Positions 9,329-19,533 of a stretch of 64,000 nt of DNA are shown here, in pieces. The position numbers and the translations under genes were made by a program. The notes beneath the pieces were generated by a model. That model did no database searches and had not been told where the DNA came from. It saw nothing but the letters and a program-made list of their open reading frames with translations. The DNA lies in contig NZ_CP076852.1 in NCBI RefSeq assembly GCF_023612375.1, positions 541,475 to 605,474 on the forward strand. Reading direction: 5' to 3'. How positions within the stretch are numbered: the first letter of the stretch is position 1; the number at the start of each line of letters is the position of its first letter. Source of the stretch: Mycoplasma sp. SG1 (GTDB taxonomy: Bacteria > Bacillota_I > Bacilli_A > Mycoplasmatales > SG1).

Positions 9329-11632
9329 TTATTTATCTTTTCTTTTTGAGGGATTTATTTTTATTTTTCAAAAAGCAAAAATAGCTGCAAATATTAATAA
9401 AAATATATCTGAAAAAATCATTAAAAAAGATGATATGGCTGGTAAAATAGGTGCTGAAATAAACAAAGTGATAACTCCAGATGCTAAAAGCAAGGCACAA
9501 CAAATGTTATAAATAACTGCTCAAAACATTGAAATATAAATAAATCGATTCGTTAATTTTAAAAGTTTGAACAAATAAAAAATATTTAAAAGATTGTTGT
9601 TTGAAAGAATAACATCAGCATCAATTCTTGAAATATCTACCCTTGAACCTAATCCAATTGCGATATCAGCAGATTTTAAAGCTAAAACATCATTCACCCC
9701 ATCTCCTACATAACAAACATTTTGCTTATCTTCAGATTTTAGTTTTTCAATGATTTTCGCTTTTGAAGCGGGTTTTATTTTAGTAAAAATATTATTTGGA
9801 TTAATATAATAATTTATCTTTTTATCATATATCCGATCATCGCCTGTAATGATATATAAATTATAATTTTGGGCTTTTAATTTTTCTAAAGCATCTCAGG
9901 TTTCATCACGATAAAGAAGATCAAAATCGAAACCAACGACAATTTGGTTATCTAAAACCATAACAATTTTATTTTGAATCTGATTTGTTTTTAGATTTGG
10001 AAAATTTTCAGTGGCATATTTATAACTTGTTACTGATATTTTCTCATCATTAGTAGTTGTTCCAAAAACGCCAATCCCTAATTTTTCTTTTCTATCTTTT
10101 AATTTAGCGGTTTTAACTTGAAGCATATTGTTTAACAATGCATGAGCTAAAGGGTGGGATGACTCCAATTCTAAAGCTTTTAAATAACTTAAATATTTTT
10201 GATTGTTTCCGAAAACATTAAGATTGTGAACCATGATTTCATTTTTTGTCAAAGTTCCTGTTTTGTCAAAAACAATTGTCGTTAATTTTGAAACTTTACT
10301 AATTAACTCTTGATTATTAATTAATATGTTATGCAATCTTGCTTTATTTGCTGAAATAACTGAAATTAAAGGAATTGTAATTCCAAAAGCGCAAGGACAA
10401 AAAGCAACCAAAACAGAAATAGTAATAATGAAAGCGTTGACAAAAATTTGCCCAACACCAACATCACCTGTTTTAGCAATAAAACCATAAACTACCCAAC
10501 CTATAAAAGTTAACGCACCAAATATTAAAATTATGTATGATAGTTTTTTGCCAATTTTATTTGCTAATTTATTGAGCGAACCTTTTGGTTTAGAAAAACT
10601 AGAAACAGAATTTAAAAAATAAGTCAAGGAAAAGTCTTTATAACTTTTCGTTACCCTTATCTGAATTTCAGGTCCTAAATTGATATCTCCACTCGCTATA
10701 TATTCATTTTTTTTAGCAGATTTTGGAAAAACATCGCCTGTTCATAATTTTGTATTTAAAATTGTTGGTTGTTCTGAAATTATATATCCATCGCATGGTA
10801 CCATTTCATTAGTGTGAACTACAACAATATCATTTAATTTTAAAGTTTCGACAGGAACATTATTAATTTTATTATTAAATAATAATTTTGCTTCTTTTGG
10901 GATGATTTCTTTAATTTTTTTTGAAAAGTTATTAGTTTGTTTGAAAACCACATCTTCTAAATATTCACCAAATACAAATAAAAAAACTAAAATTCCAGCA
11001 GAAAAAAAGATAACGGAAGTATGTTTAGGCGGTTCGTTAAAATGTGTGATGTAATTAACAATCGAATAAATAATTAAAAGAAGACTTGAAACAGCAATAA
11101 TATTGTTAATTGAAAATTGTTCCCCTTTTTTGGTTAGAAACAGTTTTAAAATAATTGGAATAAGGAGAAAACAAAAAATAACAAAAATTGAAATTCAATC
11201 TAAAATAAAATAGTTAAAAATGATGTTATTAAAATGCTTTTTATCGATAAAATTATTTACAATTAAAAAAATAAAATCAAACATAAACCATAAAAAAAAC
11301 GGCAAACAAACTAAAAGAAATTTGTTTCTATACTTATCATAAAATTGAACAATTTTACTAATTCGTGTTCTAAATGCTCCATACTTGGCAGTATCTGAAG
11401 GATTAATGGCACAATGTCCATGATGATGACTATGATCATCGTCATGATTATCGTGAAGACCTTCGTTTTCAGTGTCAGAATCTTCAGAACACATATCACA
11501 ATGATCTTTATCTGAATCTGAAATGACTTCTTCTGTTGATTGACTTAATTGAGGTAAATTAAGTTCCTTTGTATCATCTGATGCGTGATTGGAAACATCA
11601 GACTTTGTTTTAATGTCTTTTAGATCTAACAT
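9329..11632 (-). CDS. P1B-type heavy-metal ATPase, Cu+-exporting type
   Basis: 767 aa. Order of parts: an acidic cytoplasmic N-terminus with a metal-binding-looking cluster (DHCDMC at about 43-48, then DHSHHHGHC) in place of a standard heavy-metal domain, paired membrane helices, an actuator domain with TGDVFPK (usual TGE is TGD here), helix with the metal site AFCPCAFG, phosphorylation motif FDKTGTLTKNE, SSHPLA (the His-Pro of P1B pumps), and GDGVNDVLALKSADIAI. The CPC motif points to monovalent copper or silver, though related pumps vary. It would export excess metal using ATP. ATG start at 11632. Several UGA codons interrupt the frame in the standard code. A strong terminator follows. Confidence 0.9.
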
Positions 11633-11697
11633 TTGATTAAAATTAGATTTCTATATAGGTAAAAAAGTTTTTCTAAATAAATTATATTAATAATTAT

Positions 11698-12576
11698 TTA
11701 ATTTTTGGTTTTTATATTTTTGATAAAATCTAAATCATTAGACAGCTTATGATACGCTTTTTCTGCTGCTTTTTTTTCTGATAATTTTTTTGATAAATCA
11801 AAAGCAGAAGCAACAACTTCATCATTAACAATAATACTTGTCATAAAAAACTTTTTTTTAGAGTTTGAAGCATCATCTAAAATGAAATTATTAACCGTTT
11901 TTGTCGTATATTTGACTTTAACATCTTTAAAGCGATGAAAGAATTCTTGGAGTTTTGTTTTATAGTCTTCAAGATATTCATTATTAGTTTCAATTAATAA
12001 TTTATTAATCATTGGAAAAAAATAATTTTCAAGAAAACTTCTCGTTCCGCTAATCCCAGAAGTCAAAAAAACAGCCCCTGTTAAAGCTTCAAAAACGTCA
12101 GAAAAAATTTTACTTGAAAATTTATTTATTTTCTTAATTTCACCATATCCTAGAAAAATAAATTCATTTAAGCGAAGATTTTTTGAAGCTTTAATTAAAG
12201 TTTGTTTTTGAATTAATTTAGATCTTAGTTTTGATAATTCCCCTTCATTTAAATTGACATAATTTATAAAAATATATTCTGAAACTAAGTGATTTAAAAT
12301 GCTATCGCCCATAAACTCTAATCTTTCATAATCTTTTAACTGAGAAAAAAAATTCGATTTATTTTCGTTTAAATATGATGAATGAATAAACGCAGAAAGA
12401 AAAATAAACGGATTTTTTTTAACGTTAGCGATTTTTAAACTAATAAGATGTTGTAATAGACGTTGTGAGTTGTTAAGAAAATGTTGATCAGGATAAGATA
12501 ACTTACTTTTTTTGTTATGATTATCTGATTCTTTGCCAATCTGTTGTTTTGGAATTGATGGGTCTTGATTATCCAT
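11698..12576 (-). CDS. rnc: Ribonuclease III
   Basis: 292 aa, ATG at 12576. The catalytic signature ERLEFMGDSILNHLVSEY and the second acidic site FSDVFEALTGAVFL are present, followed by a C-terminal double-stranded RNA-binding domain (about residues 205-285, ending KKLSEKKAAEKAYHKL). RNase III cuts double-stranded RNA in rRNA precursors and some mRNAs. A polar N-terminal extension of about 40 residues precedes the nuclease domain. The gene lies just downstream of plsX (52 nt), an arrangement common in Firmicutes (plsX-rnc). Confidence 0.95.
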   Translation of the reverse strand: MDNQDPSIPKQQIGKESDNHNKKSKLSYPDQHFLNNSQRLLQHLISLKIANVKKNPFIFLSAFIHSSYLNENKSNFFSQLKDYERLEFMGDSILNHLVSEYIFINYVNLNEGELSKLRSKLIQKQTLIKASKNLRLNEFIFLGYGEIKKINKFSSKIFSDVFEALTGAVFLTSGISGTRSFLENYFFPMINKLLIETNNEYLEDYKTKLQEFFHRFKDVKVKYTTKTVNNFILDDASNSKKKFFMTSIIVNDEVVASAFDLSKKLSEKKAAEKAYHKLSNDLDFIKNIKTKN

Positions 12577-12628
12577 TTAATTATTGTTCTGTTTATATAG
12601 TAAATTTTTTTGGTTTATCTATAGTAAT

Positions 12629-13699
12629 TTATTTAGCATTATTTATTTCAGCATAAGTTTTTATAAAAGCAACCGAAGATTTTAAACTTTGATAAATACT
12701 TTCTTCTTTACTGCTTCCATGTGCTTTGATACAAATTTGATTTAACCCTAATAAACAAGCCCCGGATGGTGTAAAATGCTCAACTGTTTTTTTAAGATAA
12801 TTTTTTGATAATTTTAACCCGATTTTAGTTAATAATGATTCTTTTTTAAGGTTAGCTTTTAAATAAGTTAAAAAACCTAATACTCCACCTTCAAGAGATT
12901 TTAATGAAATATTACCAGTTCAACCTTCGCAAATAATAATATCTGCATCGGTTACAAGCATATTTGAACCTTCTATTTTACCAGAGAAATTATTTGCGTA
13001 TTTTTTGGTTATTTCTTTCATTAAATCATTGATATACTCAATCCCCTTATTATCTTCTGTTCCGTTGGCTAGAATAACTATTTTAGGAGTTTCAATGCGA
13101 TGAATTATTTGACAATATTTAATACAAAAGTCTAAATGATAAACTAATTTATTTGGTTTAAGGAACGGACTTGCTCCTAAATCTAAAAATAATCTTGGAA
13201 TTGCTTTATTACTAGATGGCAAAAGTCCTAAAAAAACAGGAGAAATATTATTATCCTTTTTTAGTTTTAAATAAGCATACAATGTATAAACTGAACTATT
13301 TGCAGCTGATACTAAAGCTGAGGCTTTTTTTTCGCTTAAAAAATTAATAGCTTTTACTAAACTTGCATTTGGTTTATCACGAAAACTTAAAGCAGAATCA
13401 GATTGGGCAATAAATTCATCACAAACTATAAACTGAATATTAGAAGGATATGATTGTTTACTATAGGCTTTATTTTGATTTAAAGTGTCAGTAAAAATAA
13501 CCAAATTCCAATCTGTACATTCATATGCAAATCTTAGACCAGCATTAATGGCTTCGATAGGTTCAAAATCTCCCCCAAGCGAATCTAAAATTATTACTTT
13601 TGATGGAACTTGAAATTTAAAGTCTAAAGAATTATTAAGTGGTTTTAGGTCATCTTTAGGATTCTTTTTTTGAACTAAAACTTTTTCTTTTTCTATCAT
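12629..13699 (-). CDS. plsX: Phosphate acyltransferase PlsX
   Basis: 356 aa. PlsX makes acyl-phosphate from acyl-ACP (or, in fatty-acid scavengers, works on acyl-phosphate made by Fak), the first step of phosphatidic acid synthesis by PlsX/PlsY. Recognised by IILDSLGGDFEPIEAINAG near the N terminus, SALVSAANSSVYTLYA, FLDLGASPFLKP, IVILANGTEDNKG and DIIICEGWTGNISLKSLEG, the last with a UGA Trp. About 35 N-terminal residues precede the conserved start of the family; the ATG at 13699 is the first in frame. The fakA-like gene lies 39 nt upstream, giving a plausible fatty-acid use operon with rnc behind it. Confidence 0.93.
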
Positions 13700-13738
13700 A
13701 TAGATAATTTTTGGTTTTTATTTGAACAATTATTTTTA

Positions 13739-15510
13739 TTACTCTGCGCAGAATTCGATTAACTTAGAGTTATAAAGTTTAACAAATGAAAATTTAATCG
13801 CATTTAATTTATATTTTTTGTCTTGAATAATATCTAAAAAATTTTTTTTAATTTTTTTATATTTTTCGTCAATTAAAATTGTTAAAAATTCTGAATTGTT
13901 AATCTTAATATTTTTTAATTGATTAACGAATAAAGTCATAATATCAGATGAAGATAATACATCATTATTCAATTCATTAATTAATAAATAACTGTCATTC
14001 GTTTTAATTTTATTTTTAAATTTGAGCGTTAATTTTTTGCTGTTTTCGATGATATAACTATAATCAATGTTTGAAATTAATTCATTAATTTCACGAATAT
14101 TTTCTCTAAATGTTCAATCTGCATTTCAATAAGAAACTATAAAATATAAAACAACTAAACTATCAATAAAAAATAATCTTTGTTTATTTAATTTATATTC
14201 TTTTTTCTTTTTAAGTAAATATTTATTAATTGTATCGATGGTTGTTAAAAAAATAATTTCTTTACTTTTTTCTTGCCTAATTTCTTTATCAATCCGTGTA
14301 AGTTCATCATCTGTTAACTCATTGTTTTTAAATGTAAATATCTTTAAATTTTTATAGTTAAGTTCCTTTATTCAATCGTGAATAATGTTATTGTTAATAA
14401 AAATATAAAGCTTTGGTTTTTTATCGTTAATGTTTGTTGTTAAATCGGTTAAACAATCAGTTTTAGAAGGTAAAAAACTATCATCTAAAGTTATATCTTT
14501 AATTATTTCTGCATCTGAAGGAATTTTATTTGTTTCAATTTCAGATTGTGAAAATAAAGTATGAGATTCAGGTTGATAATTCATGTTTTCGATTTTAATT
14601 TTTAAAAGTTGACCATGTTTACACGCTTCTTTTAAAAATAAATCAGGAGATAAACTATGTGCGTGTAATTTGATTAAGTTTGTGGTATTAACAATACAAA
14701 TTGAATCCATTCCTAATTTTTTTAAAACGGTTGAAATTTCTTTTTCAAAAAATGAATGTTTTTCATCTTTCGATTCAATTAAAACTTCACAACAATAACC
14801 ATGATCTTTACTATCATCAGTTATTCTTGCTAAGTTAATTGTATTTGTAAGTTGATTTTGTTTATCTGCATTTATCCCAAAAGATGATATATCGGTAATA
14901 AAATTTAATTCCTTACCAACTAATTGAAAACAAAAACCTTCCCAAAACCTAAAAAATCCTAAAGCGCCAGAATCAAAAACCTTTTCTCCGTTTGAATCAG
15001 GGTAAACTTTTGCTGTTAGCTTTAATTCTTTTTTTAAATATTTTAAAAATATTTAACATCTTTCATTACGTTTTTTGAGATGTTATATTTATATTGCTTA
15101 TATGCACTAGATAAAACTGAAATAATACTAAATTTTGCAACTTTTATAACTGATTTTTTTGAAGTTTTAACAGCATAATTTAATAATTTTGTCAGATTTT
15201 TATACGTAATTTGTTTACAATTTTCACTAATACCTTGATACATCCCATCAAATATTTGAGATAAAATAATTCCAGAATTACCTCTTGCACCAAAAAAAGC
15301 GCCTTTGCTAAATAACTCTAAAAGAACCTTGCAATCGTCGCCGTTATATTCATTAAAAAAAACATAAGCATTGATTGCTGTAATTGCCATATTAGTTCCT
15401 GTGTCTCTATCAGGTACTGGAAAATAATTACAATCGTTGATAGTTGTCTGATTATTGACTAAATTTTTGACTCCGTTAATTAATGCTTTTTTTAATAATA
15501 TAGCGTTCAT
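13739..15510 (-). pseudogene. FakA/YloV-like DhaL-domain protein, frameshifted
   Basis: The N-terminal piece (ATG 15510 to TAA 15043) is a DhaL kinase domain: NCNYFPVPDRDTGTNMAIT-type start with the D-x-D-x-G-x-N nucleotide/metal motif, then FGARGNSGIILSQIFDGMYQG. The frame then ends at TAA in a run of five T. The matching rest, KVFDSGALGFFRFWEG (usual D-[SA]-G-x-G end of DhaL) and a long middle and C-terminal domain, continues to 13739 in the -1 frame with no other break. One extra T in the run at 15045-15049 would restore a single 590-residue protein. FakA-type proteins phosphorylate fatty acids bound to FakB and feed PlsX, which is the next gene. It could be a real pseudogene, programmed or polymerase slippage, or a sequencing error; the long intact downstream frame argues against old decay. 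Confidence 0.8.
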
Positions 15511-15998
15511 AGTTCATTAGATCTTAAATTTCGAAAAAAGAAAAAATATTTAAGTTAAATAAAATTGAAAAGAACAAAACATACTATTAAATTCCAACTA
15601 AATACTTAAAAAATTTCTTATTTTTTATATTATTTATATTATTTAAATTAAAAACGATATGCTAATCCCAATTAAAAATATTATTTAATTTTGATAATTT
15701 CTAAACGATACGACGATCCCAAAATATAAAAACAATGAAAAATTTCTCAAGAAAAATATTTTCTCTTTATGAAAAATTATGAAAAAACATCTTGAAATCT
15801 ATTTTAAATAATAAATATTTTTATAAAATTAAAAAATAAGTTCTTACAAATTATATCAAATAAGATTTTAATAGAAAACTTTATTTTGTAATTTTGTAAT
15901 TTTTTAATCTGTCAACCAAATAAAATAACTAAATATAAGAAGTTATTTACTTATTTTAATTATTAAATCCCCTAGCCCCTTTTTTAATTTCTAAATAA
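15511..15998. other. Intergenic region upstream of the fakA-like gene
   Basis: No gene seen. It contains an imperfect direct repeat of 19 nt (15 matches), AAACGATATGCTAATCCCA at 15652-15670 and AAACGATACGACGATCCCA at 15703-15721, spaced 51 nt. Their meaning is unknown. Confidence 0.45.
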
Positions 15999-16247
15999 TT
16001 TTTAATTGATTTTAACGTTGAATACAACTTTGCTAAATTTTTAATCGATGAGTTAAAAAAAGAAACTAAAATTCATAATTTAAAAGAAGCTGAAATTAAT
16101 CAATTTTTAATTGAAAAAATCATTAATGATTATAAATCTTTCATTGATGTTAAAAAATATCAGTTAAATTTATCTGATAAAAAACCATCTATTATTTTAG
16201 TTGCAGGTGTAAACGGATCAGGCAAAACGACATTTTATTGATGTTAA
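15999..16247 (+). pseudogene. Remnant of ftsY (signal recognition particle receptor)
   Basis: An open stretch on the plus strand encodes the N-domain helices and the first GTPase motif of FtsY: KKPSIILVAGVNGSGKTT, which matches the family's P-S-V-I-L-V-x-G-V-N-G-x-G-K-T-T. It then breaks off after the P-loop into an unrelated sequence (F-Y-W-C-stop). There is no start codon: an in-frame TAA lies at 15996. FtsY is essential, so a full copy must exist elsewhere and this is a broken-off duplicate. It is on the opposite strand to its neighbours. Confidence 0.8.
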
Positions 16248-16702
16248 ACTTCATAACTTTATTTTTATCAATACTATTTTTTAAAATATCATAAATAAAA
16301 TTGCTTACAAAATCAGAGGTAAAAACTGTGACGTTTTTGTCTTTTTCAAAAAGGTTAATTCTATCTAACTCTATACATATTTTGAACTTCATTTCTTTTG
16401 TTTTATAAATATTTTTACTATAAGTTATGTTTGTTATGTTAAAACAAAAGAATTTTAGAAATAGGGAAAAGAAGTAAAAAGAATTTTATTATATCTACCT
16501 CTATTTATTCCTTTAGTTTCATCAAAATCGCCCTTTTAGTTATGTCCGTTTTTTGACAAGTAAATAAAAAAACACCCTAAAAAAGATGTTTTTAATTATT
16601 TATTTATCAAAGCAACTTGATTAATTAGAAAATAATTTTGATGATAGAATGACTAAAATTGAAAATAAATATTTATTATATTAAAGATATATTGAATAAA
16701 AA
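16248..16702. other. Degenerate intergenic region
   Basis: Holds a 66-codon minus-strand frame (16192-16392) that runs across the junction with the ftsY remnant and resembles nothing I know; I do not call it a gene. At 16418-16440 is a 23-nt stretch, ttttactataagttatgtttgtt, repeated with two changes at 18191-18213. A weak hairpin with one mismatch (around 16570-16592) might be a terminator. Confidence 0.4.
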
Positions 16703-16954
16703 TTAATCCAATAATTTAGTATTTTTCATTTGTTTTAATTTTTTAATGTATATATAAGTCTTAATTCCAAAAAATAATACTGAATAACATAATAATAATA
16801 TGGAAAAAGTTATATAAACATTAGTGTAATTCGGAAATTTTAAATAAATAAATATTAAAAATGCTGTACAAAGAACTATGATAAAATAATGATAAATAGA
16901 TGCTAATATATATCAGAATTGTCATTTTTTTAAAAAGGAAAAAATATTTTTCAT
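16703..16954 (-). CDS. Small hypothetical membrane protein
   Basis: 83 aa from ATG 16954 to TAA 16703, read through two UGA codons near the N terminus (KKWQFWY). Two hydrophobic segments (about residues 17-37 and 45-66) are followed by a Lys-rich tail, giving a likely hairpin topology in the membrane. No family recognised and no clear ribosome binding site. The first 20 or so bases of this gene recur at 17160-17179 without a following frame, so part of this locus was duplicated. It might be a small intact protein or a fragment. Confidence 0.45.
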
Positions 16955-17300
16955 AATAGTATTATTAATTTTATTTTAAAATTTTGTTTTGAAAGTATGA
17001 TAGATTGCAAAACATATCATTTACTATCTCATATTTACATCGTTAAATAGTGTTTAAGCGGTTTCAGAACACATTCATTAAAACTCTTAAACCCCCTTTT
17101 TTTTATATTATAATCAAAAAAATAATATAGAATAAGAAAAAAGTTTTATAATTTTTTAAAAAGAAAAAATATTTTTCATGTGATACACTTATATATTTAT
17201 TTTTTTGTTGATAATATCTTCGCTTTTTTTTATTTTTGATATTTATTTCATATTAAGATATATAAAATGAAAAAACAGAAACAAAAATATAAAAAATGAA
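16955..17300. other. Intergenic region with a partial duplicate of a gene start
   Basis: AT-rich, no gene. Around 17160-17179 the sequence repeats the start of the small membrane-protein gene (minus-strand ATGAAAAATATTTTTTC) but runs into a stop after six codons. Confidence 0.4.
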
Positions 17301-17690
17301 CTAGATCCCAACATTAAAGATTCATAAAATATAAAATATGCCAAAAAAATACCAAAAAACATCATAACCAGTATCGTCTTCCATAATTGCTCTTACGTAG
17401 GGAATTCCAACCGTGGTTACTAAATCCATTAAAATTCCTAAATATGGTTATTCCCCATAATTTCTTTAAGAATTTCTCCAACACCTTCTTCTAAATCTAA
17501 ATCTCTTAGAGCAGTTTTACATTGATTGCTAGTTATACAAAAGGCATATTCTCGTCAGTATGCAATATAGAAATTCTAGAATTACAAGTACATCCTTTAA
17601 CAGGCACTCAAGCTACATTTTTATCAGAATGAATTTTATCCAACTGATTTAATATTTTGAATATTTAATGTAATTTCTTAATAAAAAAAT
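17301..17690 (-). pseudogene. Decayed gene of unknown function, at least two frameshifts
   Basis: On the minus strand three consecutive open pieces in three frames give protein-like sequence of less AT-biased composition: first DKNVAWVPVKGCTCNSRIS, then EYAFCITSNQCKTALRDLDL with EEGVGEILKEIMGNN, then YLGILMDLVTTVGIPYVRAI with a C-terminal hydrophobic segment [14 protein letters not shown] before TAG at 17301. The pieces abut in order, as expected for one gene broken by small indels. The Cys pairs (C-T-C, C-x6-C) hint at a small Cys-containing protein. Not recognised. Confidence 0.45.
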
Positions 17691-17805
17691 ATATAAACTT
17701 TATTACTTAATTACTCAAAAAATTCATAAAAAGAAATGTTAAAATAATTATTTAAAAATAATCAGCTTTACTCTTCTTTAATTATTTTTTAAAAAATAAA
17801 AACAT

Positions 17806-17833
17806 TATAAAATATCTAAAAACTTAGATATTT
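17806..17833 (+). promoter_or_regulatory. Promoter with palindrome, lipoprotein relic A
   Basis: A -10-like TATAAAAT (17806-17813) is overlapped by a perfect inverted repeat AAATATCTAA / TTAGATATTT (arms 17810-17819 and 17824-17833, 4-nt loop). The same element stands before copies B and C of the lipoprotein family, about 60-70 nt before the start codon. Confidence 0.55.
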
Positions 17834-17894
17834 ATATTTATCTATAAATAATTCATTGAATAATTTATTGTTAAATAAAAAATAAAATTAAAAA

Positions 17895-18191
17895 CTGAAA
17901 AAAATATTCAGAAAAATTAAAAGAAGAAGCGCAAAAATAATTCCAGCGACTGTAGCTACTGTTTCTGTTTTTGGTGGATGTGGCAGCGAAGAAGAAAAAG
18001 AAGATATTACTGTAACAAAAGAAGAAGAAAATACAAATGAAGCCAAAAATAATCAATCTAATAACCTATACGAAAATGAACAACAAGCTGAAAAAAATGA
18101 AAATCAACAACCTAATAACCTCAATTTATTGTACAAATTTTTAATTGAACAACACTTAATTGGAAGTTCATGGCTTTTAGTTTATGGATAA
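17895..18191 (+). pseudogene. Lipoprotein family copy A, truncated and without ATG
   Basis: 98 codons. The start of the family (M-K-K-I-F) is here CTG-AAA-AAA-ATA-TTC, so the ATG has become CTG, with in-frame stops just upstream. The signal peptide and lipobox are still intact (KIIPATVATVSVFGGC), followed by an Asn/Gln/Glu-rich linker that matches copy B (QQPNNLNLLYKFLIEQ), after which the frame diverges and stops. CTG can serve as a start in table 4, so weak expression of a short lipoprotein is possible, but loss of the C-terminal domain suggests a relic. Confidence 0.65.
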
Positions 18192-18348
18192 TTTTACTGT
18201 AAGTTATATTTGTTCTAACCGTTTTTTAAATATCTACAAAAATAGACTTTTTTATCTTTTTCGATTGTTATCATTATTGCTTTAAATAATTCTCTAAAAA
18301 AATAAAAAAATGTGATAAATTTTAATGTTTTTTTATTTTCAAAAATGT

Positions 18349-18374
18349 TATAAAATATCTAAAATTAGATGTTT
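18349..18374 (+). promoter_or_regulatory. Promoter with palindrome, lipoprotein gene B
   Basis: Extended -10 (TG-T-TATAAAAT, TATAAAAT at 18349-18356) overlapped by the family palindrome, arms 18353-18362 and 18365-18374. One arm base differs from copies A and C (TTAGATGTTT); in RNA this turns an A-U into a G-U pair, so the hairpin is preserved. Confidence 0.6.
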
Positions 18375-18436
18375 ATATTTACTTATAAATTTTATTTATA
18401 AATAGTTTATTACTAAATAAAAAATGAAAATAAAAA

Positions 18437-19372
18437 ATGAAAAAAATATTCAATAAATTTAAAAAAAGAAGCGCAAAAATAATTCCAGCAACTGTAGCAG
18501 CTGTTTCTGTTTTTGGTGGATGTGGCAGCGAAGAAGAAAAAAAAGAAGAAAAGCAAGTTGTTTCTGATAAAAATAACAAAGAAGAAAATAAAGACGTAAT
18601 AGATAATCCTGATGAAAAAAAAGAACAAGTTGTTATTGAAACTGAAGATGAAGAAGATAATCCTGTTGAAAAAAACGAAGAAAAGACAAATGAAGTTAAA
18701 TATAATCAACCTAATAGCCTAAATGAAAATCAACAACCTAATAATCTCAATTTAATGTATAAATTTTTTGTTGAACAAGAAATTGAACAAGAAGTAATTA
18801 AAAAATTAAAAATTTATATATTTATTAAAACTAGAGAAAAATATACTCAAGATGGTTTTGGGAGAATGCCCAAAGCATTACAGGATTTGGTGAAAAAAAA
18901 TATAAAAAATTATTTAAAACCTAATAATTGAGTAAGTATTATCGAAAATATAGATGATTTAATTATTGATCAATCAGAAGAACCAATACCAGAAATATTA
19001 GACAATCCAGATGATGAAAAAACAATAAGACAAAATAAATTAAATAAAGATTTAGTGTATTTAAATTTAAAAGTATCTAATATACAAATTCATCCTCTTG
19101 AATCATTATCAATCAGTGATAGTCAAAAAAATATAACAATTGAAGCTTTTCAATTTGAAAAAATTAATGCAAATATACAAATTCGTTTAAAGAAAAGTGA
19201 TTTAAATCAAATAAAATCTTTGACTGATAAAAATGAATTTTACAAACAATTGAAAGGTAAAAGAATATACTCGATTGTAAATATACAAAACTATGATGGA
19301 AATGCGATCAATCTCCCAGATATTACAATTATTGATAATAAAGCGCAAGCGGATAATCCTGATCAATCATAA
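18437..19372 (+). CDS. Putative surface lipoprotein B
   Basis: 311 aa, ATG 18437, stop TAA 19370-19372. Signal peptide: basic N-terminus (KKIFNKFKKRS), a hydrophobic core KIIPATVAAVSVFGG and a lipobox Cys (FGGC) at residue 31, so it should be lipid-modified and face outward. A low-complexity Glu/Lys/Asn linker follows, then a UGA codon at about 18932 inside the frame, and a C-terminal domain with IHPLESLSISD, IEAFQFEKI and IKSLTDKNEFYKQL that is shared with copies C and D. The function is unknown; mollicute surface lipoproteins of this kind often contact the host and vary between strains. It lies in a tandem array on the plus strand. Confidence 0.75.
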
Positions 19373-19453
19373 CTTTAAATAATCTAAAAAAATAATTATT
19401 TAGAACTACAATTCATTCTGCTCTTCTTCAATGTTCTTTTAAATAAAAAATGT

Positions 19454-19479
19454 TATAAAATATCTAAAATTAGATATTT
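19454..19479 (+). promoter_or_regulatory. Promoter with palindrome, lipoprotein relic C
   Basis: TG-T-TATAAAAT (TATAAAAT 19454-19461) overlapped by the perfect palindrome, arms 19458-19467 and 19470-19479. It is nearly identical to the element of copy B, including the AT-rich stretch up to the start region. Confidence 0.6.
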
Positions 19480-19533
19480 ATATTTATTTATAAATAAAAT
19501 TTATAAATTGTTTATTACTAAATAAAAAATAAA

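Noticed and set aside
11311-11499. Second minus-strand frame inside the ATPase N-terminal region
   Set aside because: Shadow frame under the acidic/His-rich part of the ATPase gene, which is confirmed by its motifs.
15652-15721. CRISPR-like or attachment-site repeat
   Set aside because: Only two imperfect copies (15 of 19 matches) with no array and no cas or integrase gene.
16192-16392. 66-codon minus-strand gene next to the ftsY remnant
   Set aside because: It runs straight through the ftsY junction, so part of it is antisense to the remnant; no family recognised.
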